NCBI RefSeq assembly: GCF_012641335.1
Contig: NZ_JABAID010000008.1
Coordinates: 124,001-188,000, forward strand
Direction of reading: 5' to 3'
Length of the DNA: 64,000 nucleotides
From: Novosphingobium sp. ERN07
GTDB taxonomy: Bacteria; Pseudomonadota; Alphaproteobacteria; Sphingomonadales; Sphingomonadaceae
Under the pieces are notes generated by a model that saw nothing but the letters and a program-made list of their open reading frames with translations, had not been told where the DNA came from and ran no database searches. Positions 25,273-36,000 of the stretch are shown here, one piece after another (position 1 is the first letter of the stretch; the number at the start of each line of letters is the position of its first letter). A program made the translations under genes and the position numbers.

Positions 25273-26943
25273 CTAGAGGGAGGCCGGCGTACCTTGCAAT
25301 GCGTCGTGCGTTGCGCGGGGCAGGCGGAAGGAAAAGACGCTGCCTTTGCCCGGGTTTGAGCGAACGGTGATCGTGGTGCCAAGATCGAGCGCGATCCGCG
25401 AAGCGATGGCAAGGCCAAGACCGAGGCCTTTGCTATCGATATCCCGCGATTGGGAGCCCTGATGGAACTCGTTGAATATATTGGCCTGTTCGTCTTCAGG
25501 AATGCCGATGCCAGTATCGCGCACCTCAATAACAGCGTGATCGCCGCGCAATCGGCAACCGACGAGAATACCGCCTGATAGAGTGTAGCGCAGGGCATTC
25601 CCGATCAGGTTGCGCAGAATGATTTCCACCAAGGCCGGATCGGCAAACAGCATCGCCTCGGTTTCCCGCGTGCGATACACAAGCTGCTTCCGGTCAGCTT
25701 CGGGGGCAAGCTCCGCCTCAAGGCTGTTGAGCAGCGACTGGAGTGCAAAGACCCGGTTGCGCGGGCGAATTGCGCCAATTTCGGTACGGGAGAAATCGAG
25801 GAGCATATCAAGCATATCCGCCGAAGCGTTAGCCGCCGCGCGAGCATGATCGAGCACCTTCTGGCTGCTGTTCGGTGGCTGGCTTTGAGTCAGGACATCC
25901 AGTGACAGTTTGAGCGCATGGATTGGCTGACGCAAATCGTGGCTGGCTGCGGCCAGAAACTTTGACTTTTGAAGATTGGCATCCAGCGCGATCTGGCGCG
26001 CCATTGTGCTGCGGGCAAGGGAGCGGCGCAAGTCTGCCAGAGCGGCTGCCAGCAACGCACTGGCGACGGCCTCGATCAGCAGGAAGGAGTGCAGCAAGGC
26101 GTAACTGCTGGTCACGCCGCCGCGCAGAAACGGGCCATAGCCGCTGACCGTCACAATGATCGTGCCGACAGCAATGCAGACCGTGGAGAGGACTGCTCCG
26201 GTAAGCCCGAAGCGAACAGCCGCCGCCATGCCGATCAACAAGCAAACCAGCTTGCACACTTCGACCGCCCATATCGGTGAGACTATCACGCGAAAACTTG
26301 CGATGACCCCGAGAATGGCGAACCCAAAAGCAACGATTTCGGCAATACGCCAAGCCGTGAGGCGAGCCGAGACAATGCGTTGCCACAACAGAAGCGGCGG
26401 TGCCACGGCGATCACCCCGGCTGCATCGCCCATCCACCAGATGAACCACGTCTCAAACGATGGCGCCTGGTGGCGTGCGATCACATCCAGAGCGAGCGTG
26501 CCGAACCATGCGCTGATCGTGGTGCAGGCCAATCCCGCAAAGGCAATGAACAGGGCTACGCGCTCCAGTTCGCCCAATTCGGCGACGGCGTTGCGCCTTT
26601 CTATGATCCTGAGGAGGCTGGCCCGCGCAACAAAGCTGGGCAAGGTGTTGCCCAGAGCCAGGATCACCGCAGCAACTGGCGAGCTGAGGGTCAGGAGGTT
26701 GACCAGAAGCGCTCCAGCGGCGATGCCCGGCAGCAAACGCGGGCCGCCTAGCCAGACAACTGCCATGGCAATACCCGATGGCGCCCAGAACAGCGTGACG
26801 GTGCGACCGACGATGGCAAGCTCAAGCCCGGCGTAACCGGTCAGTGCATAGGCCAGTGCGAGCAGAAAGCTCTGCCAGAACAGTGCCGTCAGCCTTTCCG
26901 ACACGGGCTCGTTGGGTTCCAAAAACAGGCGGTCGGAAAGCAT
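25273..26943 (-). CDS. MASE1-domain sensor histidine kinase
   Basis: This 556-residue protein has a MASE1-like membrane sensor of about eight helices (residues 20-300, with TLFWAPSGIAMAVVWLGG). HisKA follows with AASHDLRQPIHA (His near 333), then HATPase_c (NLIGNALRYT, DTGIGIP, GLGLGLAIA). There is no receiver domain. The SHDLRQP type of kinase is shared with the hybrid kinase at 42537-44318. It is divergent from the NarL-type regulator at 27329, its likely partner. MASE1 ligands are mostly unknown. Confidence 0.88.
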   Translation of the reverse strand: MLSDRLFLEPNEPVSERLTALFWQSFLLALAYALTGYAGLELAIVGRTVTLFWAPSGIAMAVVWLGGPRLLPGIAAGALLVNLLTLSSPVAAVILALGNTLPSFVARASLLRIIERRNAVAELGELERVALFIAFAGLACTTISAWFGTLALDVIARHQAPSFETWFIWWMGDAAGVIAVAPPLLLWQRIVSARLTAWRIAEIVAFGFAILGVIASFRVIVSPIWAVEVCKLVCLLIGMAAAVRFGLTGAVLSTVCIAVGTIIVTVSGYGPFLRGGVTSSYALLHSFLLIEAVASALLAAALADLRRSLARSTMARQIALDANLQKSKFLAAASHDLRQPIHALKLSLDVLTQSQPPNSSQKVLDHARAAANASADMLDMLLDFSRTEIGAIRPRNRVFALQSLLNSLEAELAPEADRKQLVYRTRETEAMLFADPALVEIILRNLIGNALRYTLSGGILVGCRLRGDHAVIEVRDTGIGIPEDEQANIFNEFHQGSQSRDIDSKGLGLGLAIASRIALDLGTTITVRSNPGKGSVFSFRLPRATHDALQGTPASL

Positions 26944-27328
26944 GGTCAGGCGCGCCGGGCTGTTGAGTGGGGTGCGGCAATTGCATACGTGTTAACCGGC
27001 CGCTGCATCGCCACGCATGCAGCGGAAGCGTTACGCCGTATCCGGCGGACCAGACAGTAACCGAGCCCCAACTTGTCCCTCATCCGAACCGCAGTCATTT
27101 CAGGTGCAATCGATTTTGACAAGTGCCCCTTTTGGGCGGAGTGCAGACGTTCAAGCGCGAAAATACTTATGCAACAACTGGCGTATTTCGGGACAAATCG
27201 TGCATTCCAGCGTGGAATATTGCGCAGATTTGTGATCATGAACGGCGCGAGGCCAGTGTCATCGGCGCTGACCGCGAAGAGGCAGCGGAATATGATGCCC
27301 AGGGTAGAGTGATGGTGCGAGCGAGCAG
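26944..27328. promoter_or_regulatory. Divergent intergenic region between the MASE1 kinase and the NarL-type regulator
   Basis: This gap of 385 bp must hold both promoters. A TTGACA hexamer occurs at 27116-27121, but nothing like a -10 box is 16-18 bases downstream, so no promoter is claimed. Short open frames here have no family resemblance. Confidence 0.4.
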
Positions 27329-27907
27329 ATGAAGCCGTTTTCGGTGCTTATCGTAGACGATCATGACCTGTTTCGCGCAGGCATGGCGCTGATTATAAAT
27401 CAGAATTTTCCGGCGGCCGTGGTCACAACGTTTGCCACGCTCGGCGAAGCGTTCGACGATAGCGACAGCGCACCCGATGTTCTTCTGCTGGACTACAATC
27501 TGAAAGGTATTTGCGGAGACACTGCCATTTCGCTCGCGCGTACCTGTTGGCCGTCAACCGCCTTGGCAATCGTCACGGCAGAGACTGATCCGCGCACTCT
27601 GGAACAAATTCGCTCCATTCCGGCAGTAACGCTGCTGTCGAAAACGGCCCCCCCACGAGTGCTTGTCGATCTGCTTCGGGAATGTGTGCCTGACGAATAT
27701 CCGATGCAGGCGGCGGCCAGCCTGAGCAACCGCCAATTGGAGATTCTGCGCCACATACGTGAGGGACATTCCAACAAATCGATCGCAAGGCTTGTGGGCC
27801 TTTCCGAGTTTACCGTCCGGGGGCATGTGCAACGAATTCTGAAAGTCACCGGGGCGGTCAACCGTACCAGCGCGGTCTTTTTGGCAGAGCAAGCCGGATT
27901 ACTGTGA
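27329..27907 (+). CDS. NarL/LuxR-type response regulator (paralog 1)
   Basis: This 192-residue protein has a receiver domain with Asp10/Asp11 and the phospho-acceptor Asp55 (VLLLDYN). A LuxR-type HTH follows at about 127-190 (LSNRQLEILRHIREGHSNKSIARLVGLSEFTV region). The HTH is nearly identical to that of the regulator at 44318-44974, so the two are paralogs that may share DNA targets. It lies upstream of, and in the same direction as, the two-partner secretion genes, 338 bp away, and is a good candidate for controlling them. Confidence 0.9.
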   Translation: MKPFSVLIVDDHDLFRAGMALIINQNFPAAVVTTFATLGEAFDDSDSAPDVLLLDYNLKGICGDTAISLARTCWPSTALAIVTAETDPRTLEQIRSIPAVTLLSKTAPPRVLVDLLRECVPDEYPMQAAASLSNRQLEILRHIREGHSNKSIARLVGLSEFTVRGHVQRILKVTGAVNRTSAVFLAEQAGLL

Positions 27908-28245
27908 AACGATCCAGTGGTGATGGTTTGAAGTTTTTGCGCGACACGATGCTGGCGGTGACGGGCGAGGAGAGGCCTTGATTTCGGCAATCCCAACTCG
28001 GCGCCGACAACACACATGCAAGCGCGGCTCCAACGACTAACACGAGACGTACGCAGCCCGCCGCTTTCTGGCCGCGGTCACGCTAACGCCCGAAATTAAC
28101 TATAGGTATAGATCCCTATATATACCGTAGCGCCACCTTAATTTGTTCGGATTGCCGCCGAGCAGTACATTTTGACTGAACGCCTCCAGTTTGGGTCAAT
28201 CTGTCGCGATTGTCTCCGTTTGCGAACTGTTCTTCCTAGCGCGGC
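27908..28245. promoter_or_regulatory. Leader/promoter region of the two-partner secretion operon
   Basis: This gap of 338 bp is less GC-rich than its surroundings. An inverted repeat, TATAGG (28101-28106) and CCTATA (28115-28120), sits in an AT-rich stretch (about 28092-28126) that could be an operator or -10 region for fhaC. No gene is supported here. Confidence 0.45.
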
Positions 28246-30021
28246 ATGAGGGGTACTATTCACACAGTTATCGCGCGTGCGCTGCGTCTGCCGGGCAAGC
28301 CATGCGTCGCATCAACCAGCCTTCTGGCCTTCATGGCTGTCACGATACCATCAACAGCAGCCTTCGCGCAGGCGGTACTGCCGCCGGGTGCTGCAGAAGC
28401 CGGCCGGCAGGCCGACACGATCCAGCGTCAGCAGCAGGAACGGGTCGACGAAGACACGACAAGGATCCTGACGCGTCCGCAAAGCCAAACCGTGATTGAA
28501 GTGCCGACGCACGAGCAAGCCGAAGCTGCGCCCGGGTCATGCCAGACGATCAACCGTATTGAATTCGAGCACAGCCCGCTGCTGAGCGAGAAAGGTCAGG
28601 AGCGACTGACCGCTCCTTATCTCGGACGCTGCCTTGGTCTTGGAGATGTGGAGAACCTCCTCTCAGACATCACCCGCTACTACATCGAGAAGAGTCGACC
28701 GACCACGCGCGTCTACATAAAACCGCAGAATCTGGCTCAGGGCGTGCTGGTGCTCGATGTCGTGGAAGGACGGGTCGAAAAAGTCATCCTCGATGACAAC
28801 GCCAAAGGTACCGTCAATTTGTTTACGGCATTTGGTCTTGTCAGGAACAATGGCTTCAATCTTCGTGTGTTCGAGCAAGGTCTCGACCAGATCAACCGGC
28901 TCGCATCGAACCACGCTTCGCTGGACATAACTCCGGGTTCCAAGCCGGGATACAGCATCGTCAAGATCACCAATCGCCCGGATTCGCGCCTGCACCTCAG
29001 CGCGTCGATAGACAATACGGGCCAGACCAATACCGGGCGAAGGCAAGGCACCGGTACGATCATCCTCGACGATCCCTTGGGCCTGAACGAGATGTGGAGC
29101 TACACGCGGCGCCAGACCATCTTTGAAAACAGGCCGAACACGGACTCGCATTCGAACAATCTGCTGTTTTCGTTGCCGTTCAATGCGCTGACCTTTACCG
29201 GCGGGTACAACGACAGCGAGTACAGATCGCAGACGGTGACAGATGGCGGCACAGTTTTTGTGCTGACGGGCGCGAGTTCCAATGCATTCGGCCGGGTCGA
29301 TGCTGCGGTCTGGCGCAATGCGCGCAACAAGGTCGAGCTTTCGGCGCAGCTCACCAACAAGCGCAATCGCAACTTCATCAACGGCATCTTCCTTCCGGTC
29401 AGTTCGCGCGTGCTCACGACCGTCGCGCTGGAAGCGAACTGGTCTGTTCTGATCGGGCGCGGCAGCTTCAGGGCCGGGGTTGGCTGGACCAAGGGGATCG
29501 ATGGCCTTGGCGCGCTTGACGATTCCACGATTGCTAGGACGGCAGACACGCCGCACGCGCAATTTGACAAGCTCACCGCGCGCGCAGCATTTGTCGTGCC
29601 GCTGCAGGCCGGCAATGTGCGCATCACCTCGTCAACCGAGTTCGAAGCGCTCTATGGTTTCGATCCGCTCTATGCCAACGAGCAGATCGTTATCGGCTCG
29701 CCATTCACAGTTCGCGGGTTCTTCGACAACAGCCTGATTGGGGATCGCGGCTTTTACCTGCAACAGGAGTTCTCCAGCCTGCTGCCGGTGCAGATTGGAC
29801 GCGGGCAGGCGTTCTTGCGCCCCCATGTCTCGTTCGACCTTGGCCGTGTTGCCCCGGCCACCGCCATCGGTGCGCGCGGCACGCTTGCGGGCGTTGCCGC
29901 GGGCCTTGGCCTGACGTTCGGCCCGGTCAACCTTGACATCACGGGCAGCCGCTCGATCGCACGCGGTCCGCTCCCCGACGAGGGTTTCCTCGCCTTCGCC
30001 CGCGCGACAATTTCCTTCTGA
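28246..30021 (+). CDS. fhaC: FhaC/ShlB-type two-partner secretion pore (TpsB)
   Basis: This 591-residue outer-membrane protein has a long N-terminal region with a signal peptide ending near AAFAQA (about residue 42). A POTRA region covers about 95-260 (GRCLGLGDVENLLSDITRYYIEKSRPTTRVY is typical ShlB POTRA). A 16-strand beta-barrel follows, with the VRGF motif of barrel loop L6 (FTVRGFFDN, near residue 490) and a terminal Phe. It exports the exoprotein encoded 11 bases downstream. The start is uncertain; no good ribosome binding site precedes ATG 28246. Confidence 0.94.
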   Translation: MRGTIHTVIARALRLPGKPCVASTSLLAFMAVTIPSTAAFAQAVLPPGAAEAGRQADTIQRQQQERVDEDTTRILTRPQSQTVIEVPTHEQAEAAPGSCQTINRIEFEHSPLLSEKGQERLTAPYLGRCLGLGDVENLLSDITRYYIEKSRPTTRVYIKPQNLAQGVLVLDVVEGRVEKVILDDNAKGTVNLFTAFGLVRNNGFNLRVFEQGLDQINRLASNHASLDITPGSKPGYSIVKITNRPDSRLHLSASIDNTGQTNTGRRQGTGTIILDDPLGLNEMWSYTRRQTIFENRPNTDSHSNNLLFSLPFNALTFTGGYNDSEYRSQTVTDGGTVFVLTGASSNAFGRVDAAVWRNARNKVELSAQLTNKRNRNFINGIFLPVSSRVLTTVALEANWSVLIGRGSFRAGVGWTKGIDGLGALDDSTIARTADTPHAQFDKLTARAAFVVPLQAGNVRITSSTEFEALYGFDPLYANEQIVIGSPFTVRGFFDNSLIGDRGFYLQQEFSSLLPVQIGRGQAFLRPHVSFDLGRVAPATAIGARGTLAGVAAGLGLTFGPVNLDITGSRSIARGPLPDEGFLAFARATISF

Positions 30022-30032
30022 AGGCCTTATCC

Positions 30033-33000
30033 ATGCGCCACCAGACCCTTTCCCGCCTGCTTTCCGCCAGCTCCATCTCGGCGATTGCGCTCTATGCCTC
30101 GCTGATGCCGGGTGGGAATGGCGCTCTGCGCGCGCAAGTCGTGGCAGCAAACGGCAATACCCAAGTCGGCACAGCAGACAACGGCGTGCCGATGGTCCAG
30201 ATCGCCAATCCCAATGCGAACGGATTGTCGGTCAATCAGTACGACGCCTTCAATGTCTCGACACGGGGCATCATCCTCAACAATGCCACGTCCGCCGAGG
30301 GGAATGCCGAAGGCCGCGTGACGACGCAACTGGCGGGTCTCGTTGCGGTCAACCCGAACCTGACCACGGCTGCAAAGGTTATTCTCAACGAGGTTGTCTC
30401 GACCAATCCCTCGGTGCTGGCCGGGTACATGGAAGTGGCCGGAACCAAGGCCGAGGTCGTTGTCGCCAACCCCAACGGCATCACCTGCGGCGGTTGCGGC
30501 GTGATCAACACTTCGGTCTTCACGCTGGCCACCGGACGTTCGCGCATCGACTCAAGTGGCGGGTTGCTTGGCTTCGATGTCAGCAGTGGTACGTTAACCA
30601 TCAACGGCGCAGGTCTGGACGCTCAAACCACCGACTATGCTGCCCTGCTCGGGCGCAAGATTGCCATCGGCGGTGCAACCTTCGGCAAGGTGCTGGATGT
30701 TGTGGCGGGCAGCAACCGCTGGGACTACCAGAACCGCAGGGCCACGGCCATCGCCGGAACCGGCACAACGCCCGATTACGCGATCGATTCCACGGCTGTC
30801 GGCGGCATCTATGCCAACCGCATCCGTTTGATCGCAACCGAGGCTGGTGTGGGCGTACGCCTGCTTGCCGATGCTGCTGCAGTTGCGGATGATCTGACGC
30901 TGAGTGCGGCAGGCAATCTCGAACTGCGCTCGACCATTTCGGCGGCGCAGGATCTGAAGATTTCCACTAGCGGCACTGGCGGGCTTGTGGCGCAGGATGC
31001 GTCCCTTTCCGCCGGGCGTGATCTTGGTCTTGCGATCGCTGGGAGTGCGGCGCTAACGGGCGGCGCCATCGTGGCGACGCGAGATCTGTCGCTGACCTCA
31101 GCTTCGTTGACCGATACGGGCAGTGCGGCGACATTGCCCAACAACAACCAGCGTTATGCCGGGGGCAGCCTGACGCTTGGCATTGGCGGTGCGATAGCGC
31201 TGACCGGAACAAGCTATGGCGCGGCGGGCGTGGCCGATATTTCGGGCTCAAGCCTTGCGGCCAATGGCGACGGGTTCCTTTACAGCTCCAACAACGCGCT
31301 TTCGGTCAAGGCCACGACGGGCGATCTGACGCTGGGCAGTTATGCGCTCACGGCAGCAAGCAGGCTTGCGCTTAATGCAGGCGGCGCGGTTTCGGTGCGC
31401 GCCGGTCGGGGAGGCATCGTCAGTTCCGGTGGACCTGTCGAGATCACGGCAGGCGCCGGGCTCGACAATGCAGGCACGATCGCTGCCAACGCAGGCGCAG
31501 TGACGCTGTCTTTGGGTGGCAATTCCACGAACAGCGGCTCGATTGTAGCGCAGGGCAACCTCACGCTGGCTGATGCTGCTGGAGGTGCATCCGGCAGCCT
31601 GACGAATGCCAGCGGCGGGCAAATCCTGAGCAACGGTGCGATTGACGCGCGGTTGGCCACGCTCGTCAACGCCGGGACGGTGCAGGCGGCAAGCGGCACC
31701 ACCTTGCGCGCCAACCGCCTTGAAAACACCGGGCTGTTCATCGCATCGACCGCCACAACGGCAGATGGCACGATCACGGCGGCCAGCGTGACCAATGCCG
31801 GAACGCTGCAGTCGGCGCGTGATCTTACCCTTGGAGTCTCCGGCACGCTTGACAACAGCGGCACGATGAACGCCGCAAGTGCGCTGGCTCTGACAGGCCA
31901 AGCGGCAACCACCAACGCCGGGGCTGGCGTTATCAGCGCCAAGTCCGTCAACCTTGCGATAGCCAGCCTCGACAACAGCGGTAAGGTGATCGGCGCTGAC
32001 CGTCTGACGCTGGATGCCACTGGCGCGGTGAGCAACCGGGCGACGATTGGCACCAACGGGACGCTCGCCCTTGCAGCGGGGAGCCTCTCAAACCTGACCG
32101 GGGGCACTGTGCAGTCCGGCATCGGGGGCAACATTGCCACTGGCGGAGCTTTGCTGAACCAAGGAGCGATCTACCTTGCCAACACCAGCGGCAACGGCAC
32201 CGTTGCTGCTGGCTCGCTGGACAATCAGAGTGGCGCCGTGCTGGTTTCGCAAGGGGATCTGGACCTGACGCTGTCCGGCACTTCGCTGACGAACGCGGGC
32301 AATCTGCTGGCATCGAGAAGCCTTTCGATCAGGGCAACCGGCACCGCGCTGATGCTGACGAACGCGGGCGGTGCCTATATCCAGTCCGGCAGCGCCAGCG
32401 GCGACAAGCTGACCATCACCGGCGCGGGCATAGCGCTCGAAACAGCGCCCAATTCAGTGATCACTGGCAATTCGCTGGACCTCACACTGGCGCGGATGAC
32501 CAATGCCGGGGCGATCAGCGCGGTGGCCGGGCTGAACTTTGCAGCATCGGGCGCGGTGTCCAACGCAGGCGTGCTGCTGGCCGGAACCCAACTGACAGGA
32601 CGGGGCGGCACGGTGAGCAACCTTGCCAGCGGCGGCATTCAGGGCGGCAGCGGCGTGGCGCTGACGTCCACTGGCACGCTGACCAATGCGGGCACGATCC
32701 TGACGCCTTCTGCCAATGGCGGCACGGGTGCCGTGGCGTTGACCGCCGGGACGTTCGACAACCAGGCGGGCGCGATCGTGCAATCGGCGGGCGGGCTGTC
32801 GCTTGCCCTGACCGGCACCGGCGGCAGCAACGCGGGCACCCTGCTCAGCGCGGGCACGCTGGCGCTTTCCGCCGGGACCGGCGGGGCAACGCTGACCAAC
32901 CGCGCGAGCGGCATTATTGCCGCGCAAGGTTCCAGCGCAAGTCCGGCGACGCTTTCGTCGAGCGGGCAGCTCTCGCTGGTCAACATCGCGGGCGGGCGTC

Positions 33001-36000
33001 TGCTCGGTGACAGACTGGCACTGTCGCTTGCCGCACTCGACAATGCCGGAGCCATCGGCGGCGGCGCGGGCGCGAACAGCATTATCGCCACAGGCGCTGT
33101 GACCAACAGCGGCACGCTGGTGCTGACCAGCGACAACGCGGGAAGCGCGACGCTGGGCGCTGGGCTGCTGACCAACACCGGCAGCATTGGTTCGAATGGG
33201 ACGCTAGCGCTCAACCTTTCCGCAGGACTAGCCAACAGCAGCACGATCCAGTCGCTCGGCGATTTTACCATCGCGTCGGGCAGCAACAGCGTGACCCTGA
33301 CCAACAGCACGGCAGGCAGGTTGCTGTCTGGCGGAACGCTGGCCATCACCGGCAACGGTGCGGCGTTTACCGATCAGGCGGGGCAGATCGGCGGCAATGC
33401 TCTGGCGTTCACGATTGCCAGCCTGACCAATTCGGGCAGCATTGTTTCAACCAATGCGGCTGACATCGCGGTGTCGGGCGCACTGGCGACGAGCGGCCTG
33501 ATCGGCAGCAACGGCACGCTGACACTTTCGGCGGGAACCCTCGACGTTGCAGCGGCGGGCAGGCTCCAGTCCGAAGTGGCAGGGGCGGTGACTGTCAGCG
33601 GCAGGCTTTCCAACAACGGGCAGATTTATCTTGCCAATACCAGCGGCACCAGCACCCTGTCGCTCGGTTCGGCAAGCGTTGCTGCCGGTGCGCGCATCGT
33701 TTCCGGCGGCAAGCTGGGGCTTGCGTTCACCGGCAGCAGCCAGAGCCTCGACAACGCCGGATTGATCGCAGCGGGCGACGATATCGCAATCACCGGCAGC
33801 AATCTTGCCATCAACAATCAGACCGGCGCGACCATCCAGACCAGCCCTGCGGGTGCCAGCACGACCGGCCTGATTACCATCAACGGCGGCGGCATTTCAC
33901 TGACCAATCGTGGCGTGATCATCGGCAATTCGCTGAACTGGGCGTTCGGCGCGATCAGCAATTTCGGCACGCTGCAGAGCCGCGGCAACCTGACGCTGGC
34001 CTTCACCGGCGCTAGTGAGAATTCGGGCACGCTCTATGCGCAGGACGGCATCGCCACATTCAGCGGCGCGTCGTTCTCGAACAATGCAGGTGCAATCCTG
34101 CAAGCGGACAAGGGCACGACATTCAATCTGACCGGCAACCTTGCCAATGCGGGCACGCTGATCGGCTCTACCGATGGCATAGGCAATCTCGTTGTCAATG
34201 CCGCAAGCCTTGCCAACCTTGCGCCGGGGGCTAGCGCCTCGGCAGCGACGATCCAGTCGAGCAAGGGGGCCAGCTTCAACCTCAATGGACCTGCTTTCGA
34301 CAACACCGGCTATGTAATCACCTCGGCTGACATGGCGATCCACGGGACGGGCGCGGCCTTGGCGATCACCAATTCGGGCAGCGGCATCATTGCTGCGCAG
34401 GGCACGACTGCGGCACCGGCCACGCTCACGATTGATGGCACTGCCACGACGCTGACCAACGCAGCAGGCGCGGCGATCACGGCAGACGCCACTGCGCTGA
34501 CGCTGGCAGGCATGACCAACGCCGGGCAGTTCGTAACCGGCACCGGCGCGAGTGCCATCACGATCAGTGGCACGCTGACCAACAGTGGCACGTTCCTCAC
34601 CAACGGCACGTTGAACCTCACAGCGAACGAGATAGACAACCAGTTGCGCGCGGTCTTTGCGCCGCAGGACGCGACGATCACCCTTGGGTCCAGCCTCAGC
34701 AGTGCGGGCACGTTCTTCGTGCCCGGCAACCTCAACATCCGCAGCATCAACGGCGACAATCGCGCCCTCACCATCCGCGTACCGTTCTTCACCGGCCCTG
34801 GTGGCTCGACCGGATCGGACGGCCTGTTCCAGATCGGCGGCACGCTCGACGTTCTGGCCGTCGGCGCGGATTTTGCGGTAGGTGGCGGAGCGACGCTGCT
34901 GGTCGACAGCGCAATCCGCGCAAACGTCAGATCGTTCCGCAACTTCGGCACGATGCAGGCCGCCGTCAATTCGAACATCATTACGTCCGAAGAGTTCTTG
35001 AATCAGGGCAACGCCTATTTCGTCGGGACCAATATCGCCGACACGGCCTCGATCTCATCCGGCAGCTTCCGCAACGCGGGCCTTCTGGAATCGGGCACCA
35101 GCCTCAGCCTGTCCACGATCAATGGCAATCTGCTGAACGACCTTGGCGGCACGATCCGCGTCAACCGCGAGATCAAGCTTGGCGCTTCGGCCAATAGCAC
35201 GCAGGTCATCAACAATGGCCTTCTGGAAGGTGATAGTATCGCGACCATTCTGGTGCGCGATTTCGTGTTTGGCGCCAACGCCAAGGCCGTGTCCAACAGC
35301 TTCGGCTATGTCGCCCTGCCGGGCGTCAGCGGAACCCGGCTGTCCATCGGCAGTGGAGCAAGCATCAGCGCGCGTAATGCGTTCAATATTGCGATCGATA
35401 CGTTCGAGATGGCGGATTCGTCATCGCAACTGCTCGGAGGCAATCAGCAGGCATCGTCGCTTTCGGTCACCAATTCCTTCACGGTGCGCGGCCTGATTTT
35501 CGGCGAGGCCGGGCTGAACGTCCGCGGGTTTGGCGACATCACGCTCGCCAGCAACAGCGGGGTCGCTTCTGGCGGTTCGACATCGATCATTGCCAAACCC
35601 GCGACGTTTGGCGGGCAAAGCGGAAGCATCGTCAATTCAGGCCAAATCTATGGCGCCGCTGCGGTAAATCTCGAAGCTGGGGCGAGCATCGTAAACAAGG
35701 CGAACACCGACAGCGCGTCAAGTGCATCAGGTTTTGCGGGGTCGATCGATTCCGGTGGCTCTATATCGCTGTCCACAAATGAAGGTGCCTTCGGCTATGC
35801 CGGTAGCGTCATAAACTACAGCCAGATCAATGCGGCGGGCGACATCACGATTAATTCGCGCAACTTTACCAATGCCGTCGTCGGTGATTGGTCCAGGGTC
35901 AGCTCGCAGAACACGGTCATTTCGGCCCAACCGGTTAGCACCAACGTGGCTCCGAACGGAAGTTGCAGTGGCGTTGGCACGTCAACCACGCTGTTCGATT

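Noticed and set aside
27116..27121. TTGACA as a -35 box of the NarL-type regulator
   Set aside because: No plausible -10 sequence occurs at the right distance; the spacer and following bases are GC-rich.
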